Source: Candidatus Methanocorpusculum equi
Lineage (GTDB): Archaea > Halobacteriota > Methanomicrobia > Methanomicrobiales > Methanocorpusculaceae
Assembly: GCA_018065685.1 (NCBI GenBank)
Contig: JAGHSU010000038.1
Span: forward strand, 1-11,044
Direction: 5' to 3'
DNA length: 11,044 bases
Shown here: positions 1 to 5,275 of the stretch, one piece after another
Layout of the letters: every line of letters starts with the position of its first letter
Numbering within the stretch: the first letter of the stretch is position 1
Program-made: the position numbers and the translations under genes
Notes under the pieces: generated by a model
Seen by the model: the letters and a program-made list of their open reading frames with translations, nothing else
Told to the model about the DNA's origin: nothing
Database searches by the model: none

Positions 1-23
1 AATATCATATATTTTAATGAATT

Positions 24-698
24 ATGCTCGGAATCATTGGAGGAACCGCCATCCTGAAGGCAGATTTGCCAAAACTGGCCGCAAAACGGATTGCAACGCC
101 GTTTGGAACCGCGGAAGTACTTGCGGGAGAAAATCTTGCGGTTCTGAAACGGCATCAGTTCAACACTCCGCCCGCGCAGGTGAACCATCGCGCAAACCTC
201 GCGGCACTGAAACTTGCGGGCGTTGACCGCCTGATTCTTATCTGCTCCGTCGGAGGAATGAAAAAAGAGTATGCCCCCGGAACATTTGTTATCGCATCTG
301 ATTTCTTCAGCGCCTGGGACATCCCCACGTTTCACGAACATGATATCTACCATATCAGCCCCTCGGTTGATGATGACCTGAAAAACGGACTGCGGGAGCT
401 CATCCCCGATGCAAAGGACGGCGTCTATTTCCAGTCGCGCGGACCGCGCTTTGAAACAAAAGCAGAGATTGCACACTTTGCAACAACCTGCGATGTGGTG
501 GGAATGACCGGGGCGTCTGAACTCACCCTTGCAAACGAACTTAAGATACCCGCTGCAGCACTCTGCAGTGTGGATAATTTTGCAAACGGTGTTGGGGGAG
601 CGGACGCTGTGACCTATGAACAGCTCATCGCCGCGGTGGAGAAGAACAGCAGAAGAATGACCGGACTCATCGGTAAAATCGTCGATAAATTCGCGTGA
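24..698 (+). CDS. MTAP/PNP-family nucleoside phosphorylase, probably 5'-methylthioinosine/5'-deoxyinosine phosphorylase
   Basis: A 224-residue cytoplasmic phosphorylase of the PNP/MTAP family (PNP_UDP_1 fold). It should cleave a 5'-modified purine nucleoside with phosphate into free base and sugar 1-phosphate. Visible motifs: IIGGTAI at residues 4-10 (phosphate loop), NHRAN at 54-58, a YAPG turn at 83-86, GPRFET at 140-145, and VVGMTGASE at 158-166 around the ribose-binding Met. Human MTAP has an Asp for adenine recognition near residue 184-185; aligned by eye, this protein seems to have Asn (VDN at 183-185), which favours hypoxanthine over adenine. That fits the deaminase encoded next, because the substrate would arrive already deaminated. 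It is shorter than eukaryotic MTAP (about 280 residues), but both ends look complete. The start was chosen because the family begins with a few residues before GGT. No clear ribosome-binding site is seen, and only 23 upstream bases are available. Family is sure; substrate is inferred. Confidence 0.9.
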   Translation: MLGIIGGTAILKADLPKLAAKRIATPFGTAEVLAGENLAVLKRHQFNTPPAQVNHRANLAALKLAGVDRLILICSVGGMKKEYAPGTFVIASDFFSAWDIPTFHEHDIYHISPSVDDDLKNGLRELIPDAKDGVYFQSRGPRFETKAEIAHFATTCDVVGMTGASELTLANELKIPAAALCSVDNFANGVGGADAVTYEQLIAAVEKNSRRMTGLIGKIVDKFA

Positions 699-703
699 AA
701 AGT

Positions 704-2005
704 ATGACTGATACTGAAATTTACAACAAACAGGTTCCTATCTTAATCAGGAACGCATGGATTAACGGAAAACGCCAGGAAATGTATCTGGAAAACGGAC
801 TGATTTCCGCGATTTCAGAAAAAATTACAGACCATGATGCAGAGTTTGTCATTGATGCAAACGGGGCAGCAGCCCTTCCCGGAATGGTAAATATGCATAC
901 CCATGCCGCGATGGAGCTTCTTCGCGGATACGCGGATGACATGCAGCTCTTTGAATGGCTGTCTACCAAAATCTGGCCGACAGAGGCGCACTTAACCGAC
1001 TATGACTTCTACATCGGCGTAAAACTCGCCTGTCTTGAGATGATCCGCACAGGTACTACCACGTTCAATGATATGTATTTCGGAATGGAGCATGCAGCAC
1101 GTGCCGTTGATGAATCAGGAATCCGTGCCTGCCTCTCCTACTGTATGATTGACGGCGGAGACCATGAGAAGTTTGAATCCGAGGTGCGGGCAATGACTTC
1201 CTCGGTCAAAAATCTCAAAGCCATGAACAATCCGAGAATTATGCCCGGTGTCTCCCCGCATGCGGTCTACACGGTATCAGAAGAGGGACTGCGCTGGTGT
1301 GCGGAGTACGCTGAAAAAGAGAATGTGCCGCTGCATGTTCATGTATCAGAGACCGAACAGGAGGTAAAAGACTGCGTTGCCGCACACGGTATGCGCCCGC
1401 CGAAGTGGCTTGAGCACTGCGGGGTCTTATCCAAACGCTGTATTGCCGCCCACTCCTGCTGGCTGGATGCGGATGATATTGCTCTGTATGCAAAGTACGG
1501 GGTGACTGCCGTGCACAATCCGGTAAGCAATATGAAGCTCGCAAGCGGCCGTGCCATTCCCTATACCGAGATGAAGGAAGCAGGTGTCAATGTGGCGCTT
1601 GGAACCGACGGGGCATCGTCAAACAATGACCTTGATATGTTTTCCGAGATGAAAACAGCAGCCATTCTGCAGAAGTTCGCCTCGAACAATCCGACAGCGA
1701 TGCCTGCGTCCGATGCCCTTGCCATCGCCTCCGCAAACGGTGCAAAGGCGCTTGGTCTGAAAGCGGGAGTTTTAGCTCCGGGATATCTGGCAGATGTCAT
1801 TTTAGTTGGCAGAAACCCGTCAACCGTCCCGCGGTTCAACGCAGAGTCCAATGCTGTCTATGCGACATCAGGTCTTGCGGTTGATACAACCATCTGTGAC
1901 GGAAAAGTCCTGATGTTTGAAGGAGTTATCCCGGGTGCGGAAAAGGTCATGGCTGAGGCGGAAGAGGCAGCGTTTGCCCTTGCCCGTCGCGCAGAGAATG
2001 CGTAA
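704..2005 (+). CDS. dadD: 5'-deoxyadenosine/5'-methylthioadenosine/S-adenosylhomocysteine deaminase (DadD type)
   Basis: A metal-dependent amidohydrolase (TRZ/ATZ family, 433 residues from this start) that deaminates adenosine derivatives carrying a 5' substituent to the inosine form. Metal ligands are visible: HTH at residues 65-67, HVHVSE at 211-216, His in AAHSCWLD near 250, and Asp in GTDG near 302. These are the positions expected for this family's mononuclear site. The length matches the family. In Methanocaldococcus jannaschii a homologue (DadD) works on 5'-deoxyadenosine, the by-product of radical-SAM enzymes, as well as on MTA and SAH. The start is ambiguous: GTG at 695 overlaps the upstream stop codon, while ATG at 704 has GTGA six bases before it, resembling the archaeal GGTGA ribosome-binding site. 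I prefer 704. Overlap or near-overlap with the phosphorylase implies one transcript and translational coupling. A T-run follows the stop. Preference among dAdo, MTA and SAH cannot be read from sequence. Confidence 0.93.
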   Translation: MTDTEIYNKQVPILIRNAWINGKRQEMYLENGLISAISEKITDHDAEFVIDANGAAALPGMVNMHTHAAMELLRGYADDMQLFEWLSTKIWPTEAHLTDYDFYIGVKLACLEMIRTGTTTFNDMYFGMEHAARAVDESGIRACLSYCMIDGGDHEKFESEVRAMTSSVKNLKAMNNPRIMPGVSPHAVYTVSEEGLRWCAEYAEKENVPLHVHVSETEQEVKDCVAAHGMRPPKWLEHCGVLSKRCIAAHSCWLDADDIALYAKYGVTAVHNPVSNMKLASGRAIPYTEMKEAGVNVALGTDGASSNNDLDMFSEMKTAAILQKFASNNPTAMPASDALAIASANGAKALGLKAGVLAPGYLADVILVGRNPSTVPRFNAESNAVYATSGLAVDTTICDGKVLMFEGVIPGAEKVMAEAEEAAFALARRAENA

Positions 2006-2013
2006 AACAGATA

Positions 2014-2025
2014 TTTTATTTTTTT
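2014..2025 (+). terminator. T-run terminator after the salvage operon
   Basis: TTTTATTTTTTT begins nine bases after the deaminase stop codon. Archaeal RNA polymerase commonly terminates at oligo-T without a stem, so this is the likely end of the phosphorylase-deaminase transcript. A second T-run (2055-2061) and the T-rich repeat at 2081-2113 could act as back-up sites. Confidence 0.55.
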
Positions 2026-2080
2026 AACCCGGCGCACAAAGGGTGTATAGCATATTTTTTTGAATGAAACCCCCTCATAC

Positions 2081-2113
2081 TTTTTCGTTTTTATTTTTCG
2101 TTTTTATTTTTCG
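2081..2113. repeat. 13-base T-rich tandem repeat
   Basis: Two full copies of TTTTTCGTTTTTA (2081-2093, 2094-2106) are followed by a partial copy TTTTTCG (2107-2113). It lies between the salvage operon and the exporter. Each unit carries a five-T run on either side of CG or A, so on the plus strand it could serve as a repeated transcription terminator. It could also simply be replication slippage of a terminator. Confidence 0.75.
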
Positions 2114-2121
2114 TTCCGCAG

Positions 2122-2130
2122 TATTCATAA
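2122..2130 (+). promoter_or_regulatory. possible TATA box for the first DHA2 exporter
   Basis: TATTCATAA lies about 28-36 bases before the GTG at 2158, the right distance for a leaderless or nearly leaderless archaeal mRNA. The match to a TATA consensus is only moderate and no transcript data are available. Confidence 0.35.
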
Positions 2131-2157
2131 TCTCCCACGCCCAATCTTTAAGGAAGC

Positions 2158-3588
2158 GTGTACTCCGTCATTACAATCCGCAGACATCAGATTATTCTGC
2201 TCCTGATAGCAGCGTTTGCTATCTTTGTTGACAGTCTCGACAACTCGATTGTAAACGTCGCTCTTCCGGTCATTGCTTCAGAATTCGGGATTGAGATTAC
2301 AACGGGTTCATGGATTGCAATGACGTACGGACTGTTCCTTGCCGGATTTATCCTGGCCTTCGGGAGAATCGCCGACAATGGAGAAATACAGAAGATATTT
2401 ATTCTCGGCTTTACGATATTCTCACTCGGCTCTCTCCTCTGTGCAGCATCCATGAATCTCCCGGTAATGATTGCAGCCCGTGCTGTTCAGGGAATCGGGG
2501 CCTCTATGATTGCCGCTGCCGCCCCTCTTATTATCACACGGTTTTTGCCGGGGTCAAAATGCGGACTCGGGATGGGGGTTATTGCCACAACGGGAGGGAT
2601 TGCCCTGACCTTCGGCCCGCCCCTCGGGGGACTTCTTACCGAATACCTGTCATGGCACTGGATATTTCTCATCAACATCCCGATCGGAATCGCAGCCATA
2701 TTCTTCGCACTGGCCTTTATCCCCCGCCCGGAAGCCACGCCGGAGAAAAAAGCATTTGACTGGGCAGGCATGTTTCTGATGTTTGCCGCAGTCGCCTGCT
2801 TTGTCCTGCTTATTGAGCGGGGTGCCTCTCTTGGCTGGACGTCCCCCCTCTCACTCTCCCTTATGGGACTCTTTGCCGCAGCAGCAGCGGCATACATCAT
2901 CCATTCGCTTAAATCCCCTCATCCGCTTATAAACATCAGAATCTTTAAGCACTGGAAGTTTTCCTTCGTCGCCGCCTCATATCTTCTGACCTGCATGGTT
3001 TCAGGAGGTGTCATGTATATGCTTCCGTATTACATGGAAATCCCGCTGGGTCTGAGTGCGGCAGCAGTGGGGATGCTTCTCATCATCTCTTCGGTCATAA
3101 CAGCTCTCATCGGAATTCCTGTCGGTATCTGGTGTGATAAAATCGGATGCCGTACGCCGTGTATACTCGCAGCGCTTTGCAGAATTACGTTTTGTGCAAT
3201 TCTGCTCTTCATTCTGCCGGAATGGGGAATAATTGCTGTCCTCCCTGCTCTGGTGTTTACCGGTCTCGCCTTTGGGATTTCAGGCGGACCTGCCACGACC
3301 AGAATTGTGCAGAATGCACCGGAGGGTGAGACCGGGTCCGGCACTTCCATCATGATTACCACAGACTTTCTTGGAGGAGTCGTGGGAATTGCCGCGTACA
3401 CGCTTGCATTTGTGATAGGAGCACCTGCGGCAGCAGGCATTGCGGTAAACGAGCTCCCGGTTGATATTTTCCTCTCAGGATTCCATGCAACGGCATTCCT
3501 CGGTCTTTTAATTGGTATTGCCACGCTGATTTTATCCTGGGTTGTTCCAAATGTTGTTGCAGGAAAAGAGGCTGCAAAAAAAGAGTAG
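2158..3588 (+). CDS. MFS exporter, DHA2 (14-helix drug:proton antiporter) family
   Basis: A 476-residue membrane protein with hydrophobic segments along its whole length, as expected for 14 helices. Family motifs: DSLDNSIVNVALP at residues 25-37 (motif D1 in helix 1, with two Asp residues), GRIADNGEIQK at 69-79 (motif A loop), and ALTFGPPLGG at 149-158 (motif C, the antiporter motif), followed by a WHWIFLINIPIG segment. DHA2 proteins export lipophilic or cationic compounds by proton exchange; the substrate here cannot be told. The GTG start is nearly forced: an in-frame TAA lies at 2149-2151 and the first helix begins about 10 residues in. Upstream AAGGA is a poor, close ribosome-binding site, so a leaderless message is likely. 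It stands alone between intergenic gaps and is a paralogue of the exporter starting at 9627; both carry a GASLGW motif near the middle of the protein. Confidence 0.92.
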   Translation: MYSVITIRRHQIILLLIAAFAIFVDSLDNSIVNVALPVIASEFGIEITTGSWIAMTYGLFLAGFILAFGRIADNGEIQKIFILGFTIFSLGSLLCAASMNLPVMIAARAVQGIGASMIAAAAPLIITRFLPGSKCGLGMGVIATTGGIALTFGPPLGGLLTEYLSWHWIFLINIPIGIAAIFFALAFIPRPEATPEKKAFDWAGMFLMFAAVACFVLLIERGASLGWTSPLSLSLMGLFAAAAAAYIIHSLKSPHPLINIRIFKHWKFSFVAASYLLTCMVSGGVMYMLPYYMEIPLGLSAAAVGMLLIISSVITALIGIPVGIWCDKIGCRTPCILAALCRITFCAILLFILPEWGIIAVLPALVFTGLAFGISGGPATTRIVQNAPEGETGSGTSIMITTDFLGGVVGIAAYTLAFVIGAPAAAGIAVNELPVDIFLSGFHATAFLGLLIGIATLILSWVVPNVVAGKEAAKKE

Positions 3589-3595
3589 GGGAAGG

Positions 3596-3619
3596 CCGGG
3601 GAAAGCTGATGTTTCCCGG
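3596..3619 (+). terminator. stem-loop just after the first DHA2 gene
   Basis: GGGAAA (3599-3604) pairs with TTTCCC (3612-3617) across a seven-base loop. The stem extends by two C-G pairs (3596-3597 with 3618-3619) over a single bulged G. It sits eight bases after the stop codon, so a role in 3' end formation or mRNA stability is plausible. No T-run follows, so it is not a textbook terminator. Confidence 0.4.
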
Positions 3620-3711
3620 TACTGTCCGGTGTCAGGCCCCCGGGTGTGTTTGTAAAACAGCCGCACTGTAAGATGCAGCAGCATGTAGAACACACAAATG
3701 AACAGCACCTG

Positions 3712-3741
3712 TGACAGAGAGAATAATGACAGAGAGAATAA
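3712..3741. repeat. 15-base direct repeat, two copies
   Basis: TGACAGAGAGAATAA occurs twice back to back (3712-3726 and 3727-3741) in the gap before the reductase gene. The copies are identical, suggesting recent duplication. The 3589-3840 gap contains no convincing gene: only this repeat, the hairpin before it and the dyad after it. Confidence 0.8.
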
Positions 3742-3788
3742 TAGGAAAGAAAAACAAATGTGATATACACGCCCGTAAACTCTACACA

Positions 3789-3803
3789 TCCGTAAAATAC
3801 GGA
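3789..3803. promoter_or_regulatory. perfect dyad over the likely reductase promoter
   Basis: TCCGTA-AAA-TACGGA is a perfect inverted repeat with six-base arms. Its centre (GTAAAATAC) is A/T-rich and lies about 45 bases before ATG 3841. If the centre is the TATA element, transcription would start near 3820-3825, giving a short leader that contains the AGGAAG site. A dyad over the TATA box is the classic layout of an archaeal operator for a dimeric repressor. The regulator is unknown. Confidence 0.45.
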
Positions 3804-3840
3804 GATGCGAATCTGTTATACGGGTCTTCAGGAAGAGAAC

Positions 3841-4578
3841 ATGATATATCATACATTTCATGGCGACAAACTCTCTGCACTCGGATTTGGCGCAATGCGT
3901 CTTCCGGTCATCGATGGAGACGACGCACGGATTGATGAAGCGGCAGCAGCAGAGATGGTGTCGTACGCCTTGTCACACGGAATAAATTATTTTGATACCG
4001 CGTGGGCCTATCACGGCGGAAATTCAGAGCGGGTCCTCGGGAAAATTCTGCAGCAGTACCCGCGGGAAACCTATTTTCTTTCGACAAAGTTTCCCGGATT
4101 TAATCCTCTATATGCCGACAAAGTTGAGGAGATATTTGAAGAGCAGCTGAAACGGACCGGGGCAGGATACTTTGACTTTTACCTCCTTCATAATGTTCTT
4201 GAGGCTGATATCGACACATATCTTAACCCAAAGCACAGGATTGTTGCGTATCTGAAAAAGCAGAAGGAGCTTGGACGAATCCGTCATCTCGGCTTTTCGG
4301 CTCACGGGTCTCTCAACACCATCCGGAGATTCCTTGAGGTGTACGGCAGGGATATGGAGTTTTGTCAGCTGCAGGTAAACTGGGTCGACTGGAGCTATCA
4401 GGGAGCTGAAGAAAAAGTGGAACTTCTGCGGTCATACGGCATCCCGTTGTGGGTAATGGAGCCCATGCGTGGAGGAAAGTTATCTCGCCTCCCGGAGGAG
4501 ATGGAAAAAAAAGCTTCGGACGCTTCGTCCGGAAGAAAGTACTGCCGCCTGGTCTTTCCGCTTCATCCAGTCGCTTGA
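3841..4578 (+). CDS. N-terminal half: aldo/keto reductase barrel, truncated
   Basis: This is what the uninterrupted first frame encodes. The AKR catalytic tetrad is complete: Asp52 (FDTAWAY), Tyr57, Lys83 (STKFP) and His117 (YLLHN). GFGAMRLP at 15-22 is the family's first strand. About residue 224 the frame shifts; the last 20 or so residues (from ASDASSGRK) are off-frame and meaningless. A product of this frame alone would lack the end of the barrel, with its nucleotide-phosphate site, and the ferredoxin domain, so it is probably inactive. An in-frame ATG at 3805 would add 12 residues, but it lies within the proposed promoter and looks unlike the family. Confidence 0.5.
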   Translation: MIYHTFHGDKLSALGFGAMRLPVIDGDDARIDEAAAAEMVSYALSHGINYFDTAWAYHGGNSERVLGKILQQYPRETYFLSTKFPGFNPLYADKVEEIFEEQLKRTGAGYFDFYLLHNVLEADIDTYLNPKHRIVAYLKKQKELGRIRHLGFSAHGSLNTIRRFLEVYGRDMEFCQLQVNWVDWSYQGAEEKVELLRSYGIPLWVMEPMRGGKLSRLPEEMEKKASDASSGRKYCRLVFPLHPVA

Positions 4579-4966
4579 TTCCGCTCTTCTTACTCTTTCC
4601 GGCGCCTCCACGCTTTCGCAGCTTGCGGAAAACATTGCTGTCTTTGAAGAGGAAAAACCGGTTTCAGCTGAAGAGAAACTGGTGCTCTTCGAAATCGCCA
4701 AAGAGATTAGTCGCGGCGTTCCGTGTACCAGGTGCAGATATTGTCTATCCCATTGCCCGCAGAATCTTGATATCCCGAGGCTCATCTCAATCTATAATGA
4801 TGAGGTCTTTTCAGAAGGGGGAAGAATTACCCGTCTGCATCTCTCAGCTCTTCCCGCAGACCGTCAGCCTGCATCATGTGTCTCCTGTGGAGAGTGTACA
4901 AAAATGTGTCCGCAGGGAATCTCCGTACCTGACATTCTCAGGGATTTTGTTAAGCGTCTGGGATAA
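4469..4966 (+). CDS. C-terminal half: end of reductase barrel plus two [4Fe-4S] ferredoxin motifs
   Basis: This is the second frame of the broken gene. Family-like sequence starts only near 4513; the first dozen residues from the GTG at 4469 are off-frame readings of the upstream barrel, so this is not a natural start. It carries two cysteine motifs of the CxxCxxCxxxCP type: CTRCRYCLSHCP (residues 295-306 of the joined protein) and CVSCGECTKMCP (346-357). These should bind two [4Fe-4S] clusters and pass electrons to or from the barrel. No independent promoter or convincing ribosome-binding site is visible, so separate translation is doubtful. Confidence 0.5.
   Translation: MEESYLASRRRWKKKLRTLRPEESTAAWSFRFIQSLDSALLTLSGASTLSQLAENIAVFEEEKPVSAEEKLVLFEIAKEISRGVPCTRCRYCLSHCPQNLDIPRLISIYNDEVFSEGGRITRLHLSALPADRQPASCVSCGECTKMCPQGISVPDILRDFVKRLG
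4505..4535 (+). other. A8 homopolymer followed directly by a stem-loop at the frameshift site
   Basis: Eight A's (4505-4512) are followed after four bases by a core stem CGGACG (4517-4522) with CGTCCG (4526-4531) around a three-base CTT loop. CTT (4514-4516) can extend it with AAG (4533-4535), leaving one bulged G. The frame change needed is +1 (equivalent to deleting one A). A -1 ribosomal shift, the usual outcome at A-runs, would not join the two halves. Loss of one A by RNA polymerase slippage would. Confidence 0.6.
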
Positions 4967-4993
4967 CGTCCGGTCCGTTATACCCCTCTTTCC

Positions 4994-5004
4994 TTTTTAT
5001 TTTT
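4994..5004 (+). terminator. T-run terminator after the reductase-ferredoxin gene
   Basis: TTTTTATTTTT begins 28 bases after the stop codon. The same 11-base string occurs at 2088-2098 and 2101-2111, downstream of the salvage operon, which suggests a recurrent terminator signal in this genome. Confidence 0.5.
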
Positions 5005-5064
5005 CCTCTTCATCTGCCTCTTCATCTGCCTCTTCATCTGCCTCTTCCTTTCCCTCTTCCTTTC
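5005..5064. repeat. 12-base tandem repeat, five units in two variants
   Basis: Three identical copies of CCTCTTCATCTG (5005-5040) are followed by two identical copies of the variant CCTCTTCCTTTC (5041-5064). The strand is strongly pyrimidine-rich. Because the unit is a multiple of three, it keeps an open frame on both strands: SSSA-like on plus, and DEEA-like on minus (part of an open stretch from 5191 to a TAA at 4997-4999). Confidence 0.85.
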
Positions 5065-5089
5065 CCTTTCCGGATTTCTGTGTTTCCCT

Positions 5090-5126
5090 GAACGGACACA
5101 CTGCAGTACTCTGCAGTGTGACGTTC
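5090..5126. promoter_or_regulatory. strong inverted repeat / stem-loop upstream of the ABC permease
   Basis: CACACTGCAG (5097-5106) and CTGCAGTGTG (5111-5120) are perfect 10-base arms around a TACT loop. A small internal loop is followed by five more pairs (GAACG 5090-5094 with CGTTC 5122-5126). It lies about 150 bases before the permease start and about 110 before its TATA box. It could be an operator, a terminator stem for the upstream gene, or a structured small RNA. No T-run follows it. Confidence 0.5.
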
Positions 5127-5229
5127 CCTTTGATTTGAATTCCTCCGTACTCTGCTCCCGCGCTCTGTTCGATTCCTACTGTGTAAGATAATTATTTCCA
5201 TTTAACAATCCTTCAAAACCCCCGCAGAG

Positions 5230-5239
5230 TTAATATATT
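5230..5239 (+). promoter_or_regulatory. TATA box of the ABC transporter operon
   Basis: TTAATATATT is a good archaeal TATA match in an A/T-rich stretch about 37-46 bases before the permease ATG. Transcription would start near 5258-5265, giving a leader of roughly 10-18 bases. Confidence 0.55.
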
Positions 5240-5275
5240 TCAATACCATACCTAACTCACACAACTGATACCCGC

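Larger units (their letters stand above)
3841..4966 (+). pseudogene. aldo/keto reductase with C-terminal two-[4Fe-4S] ferredoxin domain, split by a one-base frameshift
   Basis: Joining two reading frames at the A-run 4505-4512 gives a continuous 374-residue protein, the usual size for the COG1453 oxidoreductases: an NAD(P)H-dependent aldo/keto reductase barrel followed by a ferredoxin module. In the first frame, the barrel with catalytic residues reads to MEKK (about residue 224), then runs into unrelated sequence and stops at 4578. In the second frame it resumes as LRTLRPEE at once and carries the rest of the barrel, including the cofactor-site motif LSGASTLSQLAEN, and both iron-sulfur motifs. 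Eight A's are present; seven would restore the frame. So this is a real frameshift mutation, a homopolymer sequencing error, or a gene rescued by slippage. The start at 3841 has AGGAAG at 3830-3835, and MIYHTF...LGFGAMRLP matches the family N-terminus. The residues around the break look well conserved, arguing for a recent or artefactual event. Confidence 0.82.

Noticed and set aside
559..572. ACTCTGCAGTGTG in the phosphorylase gene, identical to part of the palindrome at 5108-5120
   Set aside because: It is a 13-base match in unrelated context and codes for the conserved ALCSV segment; about one such match is expected by chance in a window this size.
3030..3770. Minus-strand 246-codon open frame
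   Set aside because: It lies antisense to the first DHA2 gene, whose frame has complete transporter motifs. The antisense translation is low in structure and lacks a start signal.
4449..5138. Plus-strand 229-codon open frame across the reductase end and the repeat
   Set aside because: It overlaps the cysteine-rich coding frame, and its own translation is a basic and Ser-rich jumble with no domain. It stays open partly because the tandem repeat is a multiple of three. It is also the -1 frame, which does not restore the ferredoxin domain.
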